From Marinomonas sp. MED121 (GTDB lineage: Bacteria; Pseudomonadota; Gammaproteobacteria; Pseudomonadales; Marinomonadaceae): a stretch of DNA of 64,000 nt. The position numbers and the translations under genes are program-made. The stretch spans positions 313,822 through 377,821 of the forward strand of contig NZ_CH672429.1 in NCBI RefSeq assembly GCF_000153025.1. The letters run 5' to 3'. Within the stretch, counting starts at the first letter, position 1, and each line of letters begins with the position of its first letter. Positions 49,092 through 58,524 of the stretch are shown here, piece by piece. The notes beneath the pieces are model-generated. The model had not been told where the DNA came from. It saw only the letters and a list, made by a program, of their open reading frames with translations, and did no database searches.

Positions 49092-50987
49092 TTAGGTGAG
49101 ATAGGTATAACCTTTAAGCACTTTCTTACAACGCTCAATTAACTTGGCTTGCTCTGTTTCAAGTAGACGACTTGAGCTGATTTTTTCTTGATAACGTTCT
49201 ATCAGTTCATGCTCGTTATAACTGACATAGCGCAGTACATCTTGCACCCTGTCCCCCATTAAAACATGATCCAGAATAAACCCGTCTTCCTGTAAATAAA
49301 CATCCACTGAGCTCGTATCCCCAAACAAATTATGCAGATCTCCCAGAGTTTCTTGATAAGCCCCCACTAGAAAAAATCCGAATAGATACTCTTCATCTGC
49401 ATTAGGTGGCGGTGGTAATGGTAGGCTGGACTCCAACCCTTGACCATCGACATATCGATACAAACACCCATCAGAATCACAGGTAATGTCTTGAATTTTC
49501 CCCCTAAAAGAAGGGGCTTTCTCTAACCCTTGCAAAGGTAAAACAGGAAATACCTGATCAATCCCCCATGCATCTGGCATAGATTGAAATACGGATAAAT
49601 TAACAAACACCTTTTGCGCTAATCTATCATTCAATTCATCAATAATAGTTCTATGCCCACGGTTACGATTATCTAACAGGGGCAACAATAAACGGCAAGC
49701 AGCAGTAAAAAGGTTTTCAGCTTGCGCCCTTTGCATTAAGCCTAACTGCCCGTGATTATAAAGTGATAAAGCCTCATTAAAATCATCCCAAAGGTCATGA
49801 TATAACTCGACCTTAGAACGCTTGTCTTCTACTTTATTTTCTAAAGCCTGTAATGCATCCCATAAACGTTGAATAACAGATAGAGAATCTGCTTGCGGTG
49901 CTTGCGGGACAATTAGCTCCTCTCCATGGGAGAAAACATTGGTAATCATCATGGCATGATGAGCCGTCACTGCACGCCCAGATTCTGAAATTAAATTCGG
50001 ATGAGGTAAATCATGTTCCTGACACACATTATGAAAGGCAAACACCACATTGTTCGCATACTCACTAATACTGTAATTGGCAGAGTAAGCACTTTGGCAA
50101 CGGGTACCTTCATAGTCAACACCTAAGCCGCCACCCACATCAACCCACTTTACTTTTGCCCCAAGGCTATGTAATTCAGCATAAAAGCGAGCACATTCTT
50201 TTAAGCTATTTTGAATATCGCGAATGCGAGTAATTTGCGAACCCAGATGAAAATGAATTAATTCTAAACAATGCAGCATATTGGCATCACGCAAGCTGTC
50301 TATAGCACGCATTAGCTGAGACGTGGTCAAGCCAAACTTAGATTTATCGCCACCACTATTATCCCAATGGGTAGTACAAGTCGACGCAAGCTTAATTCTG
50401 ATCCCTATTCTTGGCTGTACCGATAAGCGCTCAGCTTCTTCTAGAATCCAAGCCAGTTCATGCATTTTTTCTACCACAATAAAGACTTTATGACCCATTT
50501 TCTCTGCCATAAGCGCAAGGTGGATAAACTCTTTATCTTTATAACCATTGCACACAATCACCCCATCTGGGCTTTGGTGCATGGCAAGCACAGCCATTAA
50601 TTCAGGTTTACTACCTGCTTCCAGGCCTACTGATAAGGGGTTCTCTTTTTGAAAACCTGTGATTTCTTCTACGACACGGCGTTGTTGGTTTACCTTAATA
50701 GGATAAACAATCGAGTAATCACCATGGTACTGATAAAACGCAATCGCTTCGTAAAATGAGCTGGTAATCTTACTAATACGAGAATGTAAGATGTTGGGAA
50801 AACGTACCAAAGTAGGAAAAGGAATGCCTTGTTGCTTTAACTCAGCCGCTAACTTAGTTAAATCAATGCTCTGCTCCCTATCAGGTCGCGCCTCCACATT
50901 GCCTTTATCATTAATTGAAAAAAAGCCACCACTCCAATGATTGACATTGTAAAGTTCGATTGAGTCTTTAACAGACCAAGTTGCCAT
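49092..50987 (-). CDS. speA: Biosynthetic arginine decarboxylase
   Basis: A 631-residue PLP-dependent decarboxylase of the fold III (alanine-racemase-like) SpeA type. VYPIKVNQQ (Lys98 for PLP), GLEAGSKPEL and VDVGGGLGVDYEG are diagnostic. It converts arginine to agmatine and CO2, the first step to putrescine. It lies downstream of speE on the same strand, with a terminator between, so expression may be partly separate. speB (agmatinase) is not in the window. Confidence 0.96.
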   Translation of the reverse strand: MATWSVKDSIELYNVNHWSGGFFSINDKGNVEARPDREQSIDLTKLAAELKQQGIPFPTLVRFPNILHSRISKITSSFYEAIAFYQYHGDYSIVYPIKVNQQRRVVEEITGFQKENPLSVGLEAGSKPELMAVLAMHQSPDGVIVCNGYKDKEFIHLALMAEKMGHKVFIVVEKMHELAWILEEAERLSVQPRIGIRIKLASTCTTHWDNSGGDKSKFGLTTSQLMRAIDSLRDANMLHCLELIHFHLGSQITRIRDIQNSLKECARFYAELHSLGAKVKWVDVGGGLGVDYEGTRCQSAYSANYSISEYANNVVFAFHNVCQEHDLPHPNLISESGRAVTAHHAMMITNVFSHGEELIVPQAPQADSLSVIQRLWDALQALENKVEDKRSKVELYHDLWDDFNEALSLYNHGQLGLMQRAQAENLFTAACRLLLPLLDNRNRGHRTIIDELNDRLAQKVFVNLSVFQSMPDAWGIDQVFPVLPLQGLEKAPSFRGKIQDITCDSDGCLYRYVDGQGLESSLPLPPPPNADEEYLFGFFLVGAYQETLGDLHNLFGDTSSVDVYLQEDGFILDHVLMGDRVQDVLRYVSYNEHELIERYQEKISSSRLLETEQAKLIERCKKVLKGYTYLT

Positions 50988-51041
50988 AGTGTCTCCTTAA
51001 AACAGACACATCTGATAAGAGAGTGCCTATCAGGAAAATAG

Positions 51042-51080
51042 AAAAAAGGCTGATATTGTGGCGTTAGCACAAAATCAGCC
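51042..51080 (-). terminator. Terminator between speE and speA
   Basis: Read on the minus strand, GGCTGAT-A-TTGTG (51074-51080 side) pairs with CACAA-A-ATCAGCC around GCTAACG, followed by TTTTTT. One A-A mismatch interrupts the stem. It ends speE transcripts before speA, perhaps incompletely. Confidence 0.88.
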
Positions 51081-51106
51081 TGTCATTATTACTCGTCAAT
51101 GAGTGA

Positions 51107-51955
51107 TTAAATTGCATCAATCACATATTGAGGAAGTGCAAAAGAAGCTTGATGTAACTCAGGTGTATAAAAACGGGTTTTAAAGCCAGCTTTATCAAAA
51201 CGCTCTCTTAGCGTGCTAGCATCTAGACCTCTTAAAGCTTGATTATCGGTTGCCCAAGCAAACGTCATAATCCCACCCACATAGGTTGGTACTGCAGCTG
51301 AGTAAAACGATTGATCAGCAAAATAAGGCTTTAAACGTTGTGCCGTGGTAGAGACTTCGTCAATTTGCATAAAACTCACACCATTTTGAGCCACAAAAAC
51401 GCCCCCTGGTGTTAAACAATTTTTACAGCCTTCATAAAAACTCGAGCTAAACAGAACCTCACCTGGTCCAATTGGGTCAGTACAATCTGAAATAATAACG
51501 TCGTACTTTTCTTCAGTTTCGTTGACATAATCAACCCCATCGGCGATCACAACTTTGGTTTTCTCGTGTTCATAAGCCCCAGCGGAATGATTAGGGAGGT
51601 ACTTAGTACACATATCTACAACCGCTTGGTCTATCTCAACTTGTGTGACCTGCTCGGCACCTGGGTGACGCAGAACTTCTCGTAACATACCACCATCACC
51701 ACCACCAATGATCAGGACCTTCTTTGCATTACCATGGGCAAACATAGGTACATGGGCCATCATTTCATGGTATACAAATTCATCTCGTTCGGTTGTCTGG
51801 ATCACACCATCTAATGCCATAATACGACCAAACTGACTATTGTTAAAAATCACCAAATGTTGATGATCCGTATTAATTTCAAATAATACTTCATCAACTT
51901 CAAAGCTTTGTCCGTAACCTTTATGAAGTGCTTCTGTTAATAGTCGTTTCGTCAT
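51107..51955 (-). CDS. speE: Spermidine synthase (polyamine aminopropyltransferase)
   Basis: A 282-residue aminopropyltransferase: [16 protein letters not shown] (82-97) binds decarboxylated SAM, and [15 protein letters not shown] (about 155-169) carries the catalytic aspartates. It transfers an aminopropyl group to putrescine to give spermidine. speD, which supplies decarboxylated SAM, is not in the window. Together with speA it makes this a polyamine locus. Confidence 0.95.
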   Translation of the reverse strand: MTKRLLTEALHKGYGQSFEVDEVLFEINTDHQHLVIFNNSQFGRIMALDGVIQTTERDEFVYHEMMAHVPMFAHGNAKKVLIIGGGDGGMLREVLRHPGAEQVTQVEIDQAVVDMCTKYLPNHSAGAYEHEKTKVVIADGVDYVNETEEKYDVIISDCTDPIGPGEVLFSSSFYEGCKNCLTPGGVFVAQNGVSFMQIDEVSTTAQRLKPYFADQSFYSAAVPTYVGGIMTFAWATDNQALRGLDASTLRERFDKAGFKTRFYTPELHQASFALPQYVIDAI

Positions 51956-52050
51956 AACCTTTCTCCAAACCTAGGCACAAGATCATAAAAAGCGATTCAA
52001 ACACGCGATTAGATCTGCCGATTCTGTGCCAATTTTATTTTCTAATGATG

Positions 52051-52080
52051 AAAAAAGGGAACCTATTGGCCCCCTTTTTT
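52051..52080 (-). terminator. Terminator after lipA
   Basis: AAAAAAGGG and CCCCTTTTTT flank ACCTATTGGC-type loop sequence. The stem is imperfect but T-rich on both strands. It lies 90 bases past the lipA stop. Confidence 0.75.
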
Positions 52081-52170
52081 ATGTGTTTCTTTATGAAAGA
52101 AATTCTAGCAATCTATATATCTAAAAAGCCTTTTCATAGCAAGATTTTTTACTCATTGGATAAAATAATC

Positions 52171-53130
52171 TTAAGAAACGTGCTCCCCATGTGCTTGTTT
52201 ATCCGCGTGGTACGATGAACGTACCAATGGGCCACATGCCGCATGCTTAAAGCCTAGCTCTTTAGCAACTTCTTCATAACGAGCAAACTCTTCTGGTGGT
52301 ACAAAGCGTGCCATTGGGAAGTGATGCTTAGAAGGCTGTAGATATTGACCAATCGTCAACATATCTACGTTATGAGCACGAAGATCTTTCATTACCTGAA
52401 CGATTTCTTCAAACTCTTCACCCATACCTACCATTAGGCCAGATTTAGTGGCGACATCAGGGCAACGGTCTTTGAATTTTTTCAACAGATCCAGTGACCA
52501 TTGGTAATCAGAACCTGGTCGCACTTGACGATACAAGCGTGGAATAGATTCTAGGTTGTGATTGAATACATCAGGTGGCGCAAGCTCAAGAATATCTAAG
52601 GCTTTATCCATACGACCACGGAAGTCAGGCACTAGGGTTTCAATTTCAATGTTTGGCGATTCTTTACGGGTTTCATTGATACAATCAATAAAATGCTGAG
52701 CACCACCATCTTTTAAGTCATCACGGTCAACCGACGTAATAACAACATATTTAAGTTTCATATCACGAATCGCAGCAGCAAGCTCTTTTGGCTCATCTGG
52801 GCTTAATGCATTTGGACGACCGTGAGCAACATCACAAAATGGGCAGCGACGTGTACAGATTTCGCCCATGATCATAAAGGTAGCAGTACCATTACTAAAG
52901 CACTCACCTAGATTCGGGCAATTGGCTTCCTCACATACAGAGGCAAGCTTATGATCACGAAGCGTTTTTTTAATACGCGCAATTTCAGGCGAAGCAGGCA
53001 TTCTAACTCGTAGCCAGTCTGGCTTACGTGGAATCTCTTCAGTCGGGATTACTTTTACGGGGATTCGAGCCATCTTCTCGGCACCACGTAATTTTTCACC
53101 TTGTACAGCGCGTTTTACTTGTGTAGTCAT
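52171..53130 (-). CDS. lipA: Lipoyl synthase
   Basis: A 319-residue radical-SAM enzyme. The auxiliary cluster motif Cys66-x4-Cys71-x5-Cys77 ([12 protein letters not shown]), the radical-SAM motif CTRRCPFC (Cys92, Cys96, Cys99) and the C-terminal RSSYHAD are all present. It inserts two sulfurs into protein-bound octanoyl groups to make lipoate. The lipB stop codon lies three bases before its ATG, so lipB-lipA are cotranscribed. Confidence 0.97.
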   Translation of the reverse strand: MTTQVKRAVQGEKLRGAEKMARIPVKVIPTEEIPRKPDWLRVRMPASPEIARIKKTLRDHKLASVCEEANCPNLGECFSNGTATFMIMGEICTRRCPFCDVAHGRPNALSPDEPKELAAAIRDMKLKYVVITSVDRDDLKDGGAQHFIDCINETRKESPNIEIETLVPDFRGRMDKALDILELAPPDVFNHNLESIPRLYRQVRPGSDYQWSLDLLKKFKDRCPDVATKSGLMVGMGEEFEEIVQVMKDLRAHNVDMLTIGQYLQPSKHHFPMARFVPPEEFARYEEVAKELGFKHAACGPLVRSSYHADKQAHGEHVS

Positions 53131-53133
53131 TTC

Positions 53134-53775
53134 TTAATTCCACCCTTGTTGGATAGTCGGACTTGGGTGTCCGAGCAGCTCAGCCAGCTGATTCGCTAAC
53201 TGAACGACAACGTGCGAAAACATCACATTTTTGTTGAGATGTTTCATATCTACCATTTGTAAGCCTTGGTAGCCACACGGGTTAATACGATCAAAAGGGG
53301 TAAGGTCCATATCCACATTTAAAGCTAATCCATGAAAGGAGCACCCTCGCCTTACTCTTAGCCCTAGTGACGCTATTTTTTGTTCGTTGACATAAACGCC
53401 TGGCGCATCCGCTTTAGGATAAGCTTCTATATCATTTTGTTTTAGCGTATTTACCACAGAGTTCTCTAATAGGGTAACTAGATCGCGCACCCCTATTTGT
53501 GCTCGTTTCAAGTCTACCATCACATAGGCAATGAGTTGCCCTGGCCCATGATAGGTAACTTGACCGCCTCGATCGACTTGAACGACAGGAATATCACCGG
53601 GCGCTAATAAGTGCTCTGCTTTACCTGCCTGACCTTGAGTAAAAATGTGTGGATGCTGTAGCAGCCAGATCTCATCAGCCACGCTTTTATCACGTGTCTG
53701 AGTAAGGTCTTTCATTTTTTCCCATGTTTCACTGTAATCAACAACGCCAAGGTCACGACAAATCAATTTCGACAT
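53134..53775 (-). CDS. lipB: Octanoyl-ACP:protein N-octanoyltransferase
   Basis: A 213-residue LipB with [16 protein letters not shown] (69-84) and the catalytic pair Lys133 ([10 protein letters not shown]) and Cys167 (NPCGYQG). It moves octanoyl groups from ACP to lipoyl domains before sulfur insertion by LipA. It overlaps the preceding ybeD-like gene by one base, which indicates tight coupling. Confidence 0.96.
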   Translation of the reverse strand: MSKLICRDLGVVDYSETWEKMKDLTQTRDKSVADEIWLLQHPHIFTQGQAGKAEHLLAPGDIPVVQVDRGGQVTYHGPGQLIAYVMVDLKRAQIGVRDLVTLLENSVVNTLKQNDIEAYPKADAPGVYVNEQKIASLGLRVRRGCSFHGLALNVDMDLTPFDRINPCGYQGLQMVDMKHLNKNVMFSHVVVQLANQLAELLGHPSPTIQQGWN

Positions 53776-54083
53776 TAGATAACCATCTTCACAGCACCAT
53801 GTGCCATTAAATCTTTATGCAAAGCAGCTAATTGCGGCTCACCTGTCGCTAGAATACGATAAGTGAAGCTAACAAAACGTGCTTTCGATGAACGCTTACT
53901 TGTTACAGTATCTGCCGTTACTTCAGGTGCGTGCTTTTGCACACACTGGGTTAATTCTTCAAGAATATTATCCCCATCAAGTGCAACCACCTTGACCATG
54001 TAGTTTTCACATGGAAATTCAATTTTTACCGCCTCATCAGAGACATCAACAGCATTTTTGCCATTGGTTTTAATTAGTGCCAT
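53775..54083 (-). CDS. ybeD: YbeD/DUF493 family protein
   Basis: A 102-residue small ferredoxin-like-fold protein: [17 protein letters not shown] near 22-38, then [28 protein letters not shown] at the C-terminus. YbeD lies between dacA and lipB in many gammaproteobacteria, as here. It may be an ACT-like regulator of the lipoate genes, but its role is not established. Confidence 0.9.
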   Translation of the reverse strand: MALIKTNGKNAVDVSDEAVKIEFPCENYMVKVVALDGDNILEELTQCVQKHAPEVTADTVTSKRSSKARFVSFTYRILATGEPQLAALHKDLMAHGAVKMVI

Positions 54084-54102
54084 ATCTTTTACTCAGTACC
54101 GC

Positions 54103-55251
54103 TTAAAACAAATTCATAAAGAAAAGTTTTATGCTATCTAACATACGCTTGAAGAAACCGCCTTCAGCGACATCCTCTAAGGCAACAACATCACGCTCTA
54201 AAATAATGCCGTCATCACCTGTGACAACAATTTTACCCAAAATATCACCTGCACTGATTGGCGCTTGGATCGTTGGTGATATTTCTAAAGTCGCTGGAAT
54301 CGCATCCGCTTGACGACGAGGAATTGTCACCAATACATCATCAACAAACCCTATTTTAACGGTTTCTGCAGCACCACCCCAAACTTTACTTTCATTAATC
54401 ACTTGTCCGCGGCTATAAAGCTTACGTGTTTCGTAATAACGGAAACCATAATTTAATAATTTCTGGGTTTCGTTAGCACGGGCTTCATCACTTTTAGTCC
54501 CCATAACAACAGAAATTAAACGGGTACCATTACGCACAGCAGATGCCGCTAAGCAATAACCTGCCGCTTCAGTGTGGCCAGTTTTCAAACCATCAACAGT
54601 TTTATCTCGCCATAAAAGCTTGTTACGGTTAGGTTGGCGAATATCGTTATAAGTAAAGTATTTTTCAGAATACATTGGGTAACTATCTGGAAATTGAATG
54701 ATTTTTGCGCGTGATAGCACCGCTAAATCATAGGCACTCGAATAGTGCCCTTCAGCAGGGTAACCTGTTGAGTTCACAAAATGAGAGTTGTTCATCCCCA
54801 ATAGTTCAGCATGCTGATTCATTAGATCAGCAAACGCACCTTCACTACCTGCAATATGCTCAGCAACAGCAACACTGGCATCATTACCAGATTGAATGAT
54901 AATGCCACGCATTAGATCTTCTAGATTAACCTTGGTGCCTTCTCGAATAAACATACGAGAACCTTCCATGCGCCAAGCTTTTTCGCTCACTCGCACCATA
55001 TCTTCTAGCCCGATATTGCCGCGATTGCGCTCATAATCGACAATATAAGCCGTCATTAATTTGGTTAGACTCGCCGGTGGATATTCTTTTCTGGAATTGT
55101 GTTCAACCAGCACTTCACCCGTATAGGCATCTAATAGAATATAGCTGGTTGCAGAGAGCTGCGGTGGCGCAGGAATAAGAGTCGGCGCAGCATAAACAGA
55201 CGTTACTAGGCTCAACATCAGAGCGGCAAATAAAATAAATGGTTTTTTCAT
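54103..55251 (-). CDS. dacA: D-alanyl-D-alanine carboxypeptidase (PBP5-type)
   Basis: A 382-residue serine carboxypeptidase with a signal peptide and the penicillin-binding motifs SLTK (61-64), SGN (121-123) and KTG (223-225), plus a C-terminal amphipathic helix (about 365-382, MLDSIKLFFMNLF) that anchors it to the inner membrane. It trims pentapeptides in peptidoglycan. The ATG at 55251 starts the signal peptide; the longer frame to 55329 runs into rlpA. It follows rlpA in the elongation cluster. Confidence 0.95.
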   Translation of the reverse strand: MKKPFILFAALMLSLVTSVYAAPTLIPAPPQLSATSYILLDAYTGEVLVEHNSRKEYPPASLTKLMTAYIVDYERNRGNIGLEDMVRVSEKAWRMEGSRMFIREGTKVNLEDLMRGIIIQSGNDASVAVAEHIAGSEGAFADLMNQHAELLGMNNSHFVNSTGYPAEGHYSSAYDLAVLSRAKIIQFPDSYPMYSEKYFTYNDIRQPNRNKLLWRDKTVDGLKTGHTEAAGYCLAASAVRNGTRLISVVMGTKSDEARANETQKLLNYGFRYYETRKLYSRGQVINESKVWGGAAETVKIGFVDDVLVTIPRRQADAIPATLEISPTIQAPISAGDILGKIVVTGDDGIILERDVVALEDVAEGGFFKRMLDSIKLFFMNLF

Positions 55252-55328
55252 ATCCAATTTAGTGCTTTCCAAAGAATGATGTGCGAATGATACTAGAGGG
55301 CTTAAGCAATCTCTAGCCTGAATCAACA

Positions 55329-56273
55329 TTAAGGGGTCAGATTTACTCTAACCGGTTTACTGAAACCTTGTTCGAGTAATTTATTACTCCAAAGGTTCAT
55401 ATCTTGTGCATTGGCAAAGGGACCAACCATTACCTTAAACAAGCTCCCTGTTTGTTCACTGATAAAAACACTGATACTGGTATCAAACTCTTCCAATAAC
55501 CTTTGCTTTAGAGCTTCTGCCGAAGCGACCTTGCTATAGGCGCCCATTTGCAAATGGGTAAAGTCCATCTTAGCCGCAACGGGGACAGAAGCAGGCACAA
55601 CAACAGGCGCAACAGCCACTGGCGTTACCACCTGAGTTTTCACAACAGGGGCTTGATAAACACTGCCTTTTGCCGGCGTGATCGCTTCGATTTTAACGCG
55701 AGCCAAGCCTTTTGTGTGGTAATCAAGTTTCACAGCTGCGGCATAGGAAAGGTCGATAATACGCTTGCTATGAAACGGCCCCCTATCATTTACCCTAACA
55801 ATGACACTTTTATCATTATCAAGGTTAGTGACTTTAAGATAAGTCGGTAAAGGTAGGTTCTTATGCGCCGCTGAGTAATTGTACATATCATAGGTTTCTC
55901 CATTTGACGTAGTATGCCCATGGAATTTCTTTCCGTACCAAGACGCTGTGCCTGTTTGCACAAACCCTTTAGCCGAATCCATCACCTTATATGTTTTACC
56001 CCAAACCTCGTAAGTACTTTTATTGCCACCTCGACTTTTAGGCTCCCATTTAGGAACAAGTTCAGGTAACAACTCAGTATTCACTGTATCTGTTGGCGCA
56101 GTATCTTGTAATTGAGTATATCGGCCACCTCCTGTTGCCTTATCATACTCGGCTTGCGTCATATTCCCTCTAGACGGGCTATTGCTTGACGCATTGTTAT
56201 TCCAAACGGATTGGTTATGACTACAGCCGGCCACAAATAAGGCGACCCCAGACATAAAAAACAACCTTTTCAT
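55329..56273 (-). CDS. rlpA: RlpA-family lytic transglycosylase, lipoprotein with SPOR domain
   Basis: A 314-residue lipoprotein (Cys17 in FVAGC). A double-psi beta-barrel (GTASWYGKKFHGHTTSNGETYDM, then NDRGPFHSKRIIDLSYAAA) is followed by a Pro/Val-rich linker (VAPVVVPASVPVAA) and a C-terminal SPOR domain (HLQMGAYSKVASAEAL to the end). The SPOR domain brings it to denuded septal glycan, which it cleaves. Its stop and the next gene's start overlap by one base with mltB. Confidence 0.93.
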   Translation of the reverse strand: MKRLFFMSGVALFVAGCSHNQSVWNNNASSNSPSRGNMTQAEYDKATGGGRYTQLQDTAPTDTVNTELLPELVPKWEPKSRGGNKSTYEVWGKTYKVMDSAKGFVQTGTASWYGKKFHGHTTSNGETYDMYNYSAAHKNLPLPTYLKVTNLDNDKSVIVRVNDRGPFHSKRIIDLSYAAAVKLDYHTKGLARVKIEAITPAKGSVYQAPVVKTQVVTPVAVAPVVVPASVPVAAKMDFTHLQMGAYSKVASAEALKQRLLEEFDTSISVFISEQTGSLFKVMVGPFANAQDMNLWSNKLLEQGFSKPVRVNLTP

Positions 56274-57397
56274 TAAAGGCGAATCTCCTTAGCAAGTTCT
56301 AAGACCGCCATCGAATAGCGGCGGCTTGGGTTATATCGCATGATGACAAAGAAGTTTTCATCCGCTAACCAGTAATTAAATTTGGCATCTCCCACCTGCA
56401 AACCAATCAGACCGGTTTGGCTGCTAAGTGTTTTTATGTCTTTACCCACACCCATTGCTTGCCATTCAGGCAGGGATTTAGCAGGTTTTCTACCTTTATT
56501 AATCCATTCTTGCCATTTATCTTTTGTCGCACCATTGGTCGAGGTTGCGACAATCACACCTCGATCATCCTGCCAACCATGGTGACGCAGATAATTTGCC
56601 ACACTGCCTATGGCATCAGGCACAGAGCCCCACAAATCTACTTTACCGTCTTTATCATAATCTACCGCTAATTTACGGTAGTTAGAGGGCATAAATTGAG
56701 TCATTCCCAAGGCGCCAGAATAAGACCCTTTTGTATTCCCAATTTGCCACTGATTTTCACGGGCCAATAATAGGTAGGCTTCAAGTTCAGATTGAAAATA
56801 TTTAGCCCGTCTTGGGTAATCAAACGAAAGGGTCGCAAGCGAAGTGAAGACATCTTTTTTACCCGTAATACGACCATAAAAGGTTTCCACACCAATCAAG
56901 GCAGCAATAATTTCGGGATTAACACCATAATCCTTCTGTGCCTTGGCTAACCATTTCTGATGTTTTTTAACAAATTTTTTGCCTTCTCGAATACGGCTAG
57001 ACTCAACAAAGCGCGTACGATATTTGTAGTAAGGTGTGATAACTTCAGGTTGATTATCTGATTTTGAAATGGTTTTTGTACGAGCTTGAATCTTCGCAAA
57101 GGCTGCTTGCAATAAATCCGCATCATATTGATAGGTACTCACCATCTTAGTGATAAACATCTGAACATCAGGCTTAGCCGCATAGGAGGTTAGATAGTCC
57201 TGGCTATTTTTATGTAAATTATCACTTAAGTTTTTATGTTTATCCGTTTTAACAAGGTCCCCATCTAAAAGGGCAAGGGTTTGTGTTTCTTGATTTTTTT
57301 CGTCTGCTTCAGGAGAAGCGGCTTGTGCCTGAAGACCATTTTGAGAACAGCCAGACAAAATACAGGCAATACCAATAATCAATAAGGGTTTCATCAT
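56273..57397 (-). CDS. mltB: Membrane-bound lytic murein transglycosylase B
   Basis: A 374-residue lipoprotein (Cys17 in LSGC) of the MltB family, with catalytic Glu171 in ALIGVETFYGRITG and the family block GALGMTQFMPSNYRKLAVDYDKDGKVDLWGSVPDAIGSVANYL. It cleaves glycan strands to 1,6-anhydroMurNAc ends. It is sandwiched between rodA (overlap of four bases) and rlpA in the cell-elongation operon. Confidence 0.95.
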   Translation of the reverse strand: MMKPLLIIGIACILSGCSQNGLQAQAASPEADEKNQETQTLALLDGDLVKTDKHKNLSDNLHKNSQDYLTSYAAKPDVQMFITKMVSTYQYDADLLQAAFAKIQARTKTISKSDNQPEVITPYYKYRTRFVESSRIREGKKFVKKHQKWLAKAQKDYGVNPEIIAALIGVETFYGRITGKKDVFTSLATLSFDYPRRAKYFQSELEAYLLLARENQWQIGNTKGSYSGALGMTQFMPSNYRKLAVDYDKDGKVDLWGSVPDAIGSVANYLRHHGWQDDRGVIVATSTNGATKDKWQEWINKGRKPAKSLPEWQAMGVGKDIKTLSSQTGLIGLQVGDAKFNYWLADENFFVIMRYNPSRRYSMAVLELAKEIRL

Positions 57398-58524
57398 TTT
57401 CTCGCTCTTTTATGAGTATGAATAGACATCAATATCCCAAACGTCGCCATAATAGTAATAATGGATGTGCCGCCATAGCTCACCAAAGGCAATGGCACAC
57501 CAACAACAGGTAAAATCCCAGATACCATGCCTATATTCACAAAAATATAAACAAAGAAAGTTAAGGTTAAGCTACCGGCTAACAATCTAGCATAATTATC
57601 TTCTGCAAAAGCCGCTATGTATAAACCCCTTGCAATAATTAACAAATAACCCGTCAATAATAATAAGCAACCAAACATGCCAAACTCTTCTGCTAATACG
57701 GCAATAATAAAGTCAGTATGGCTTTCTGGTAAAAATTCAAGCTGTGCTTGGGTACCACTTAAGAATCCCTTACCTTCTATACCACCTGAACCTATGGCAG
57801 TTTTAGACTGAATAATATTCCAGCCAGAGCCTAATGGATCACTTTCGGGGTTTAAAAAAGTCAGTACTCGCTGCTTTTGATACGTGTGCATGACCTGCCA
57901 CAACAAGAAACCCGCAGCAGGTGCAGAAAGGGCTGCCCCGAGAATATAACGCCAACCTAAACCGGCTAAAAAGAGTGCAAAAATACCCGATACGCCCACC
58001 AGCAAAGAAGTACCTAAGTCAGGCTGCTTAGCAATAACAAGCACAGGCACCATTACCATGATAAGCACCACACTAATGTGTTTGAATTTAGGAGGTAAAT
58101 GGCGATTAGAAAAATACCAAGCCACGGCCATTGGCATCACCACCTTCATTAATTCAGACGGCTGAAAGCGCCCTACCCCTGGAATTTCTAACCAACGTTG
58201 AGCCCCTTTTGCTCCCACCCCAAAAAACAGCACCATAACCAATAGGCTAAACACACCTAGGTATAATAACGGCGATAATCGTCGTAAAAACTTAGGCGGA
58301 ACTTGAGCAAGAAATAAACAGGAAGCAAAGCCAAGGGATAAGCGTACGGCTTGCCTTTCAACCATGGCCGCATCTTGACCCGAGGCAGAATACAATATAA
58401 TTAAACCGCCACCGGTTAATAGCATTAGGGAAGCAATTAAGAAGAAGTCGATATGCAAATCACGCCAAAACTTAGCGTTACTAAAGTCTCTTAACTGAGC
58501 GTAAAAGCCCTTATTCATCAGCAC
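57394..58524 (-). CDS. rodA: RodA peptidoglycan glycosyltransferase
   Basis: A 376-residue SEDS-family membrane protein with about 10 membrane segments and the signature blocks RFQPSELMKVVMP, SKTAIGSGGIEGKGF and FLPESHTDFIIAVLAEEFG. It polymerises lipid II into glycan strands in the rod complex, together with PBP2. Its ATG overlaps the end of mrdA by 14 bases, which fits translational coupling. Confidence 0.96.
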   Translation of the reverse strand: MLMNKGFYAQLRDFSNAKFWRDLHIDFFLIASLMLLTGGGLIILYSASGQDAAMVERQAVRLSLGFASCLFLAQVPPKFLRRLSPLLYLGVFSLLVMVLFFGVGAKGAQRWLEIPGVGRFQPSELMKVVMPMAVAWYFSNRHLPPKFKHISVVLIMVMVPVLVIAKQPDLGTSLLVGVSGIFALFLAGLGWRYILGAALSAPAAGFLLWQVMHTYQKQRVLTFLNPESDPLGSGWNIIQSKTAIGSGGIEGKGFLSGTQAQLEFLPESHTDFIIAVLAEEFGMFGCLLLLTGYLLIIARGLYIAAFAEDNYARLLAGSLTLTFFVYIFVNIGMVSGILPVVGVPLPLVSYGGTSIITIMATFGILMSIHTHKRARK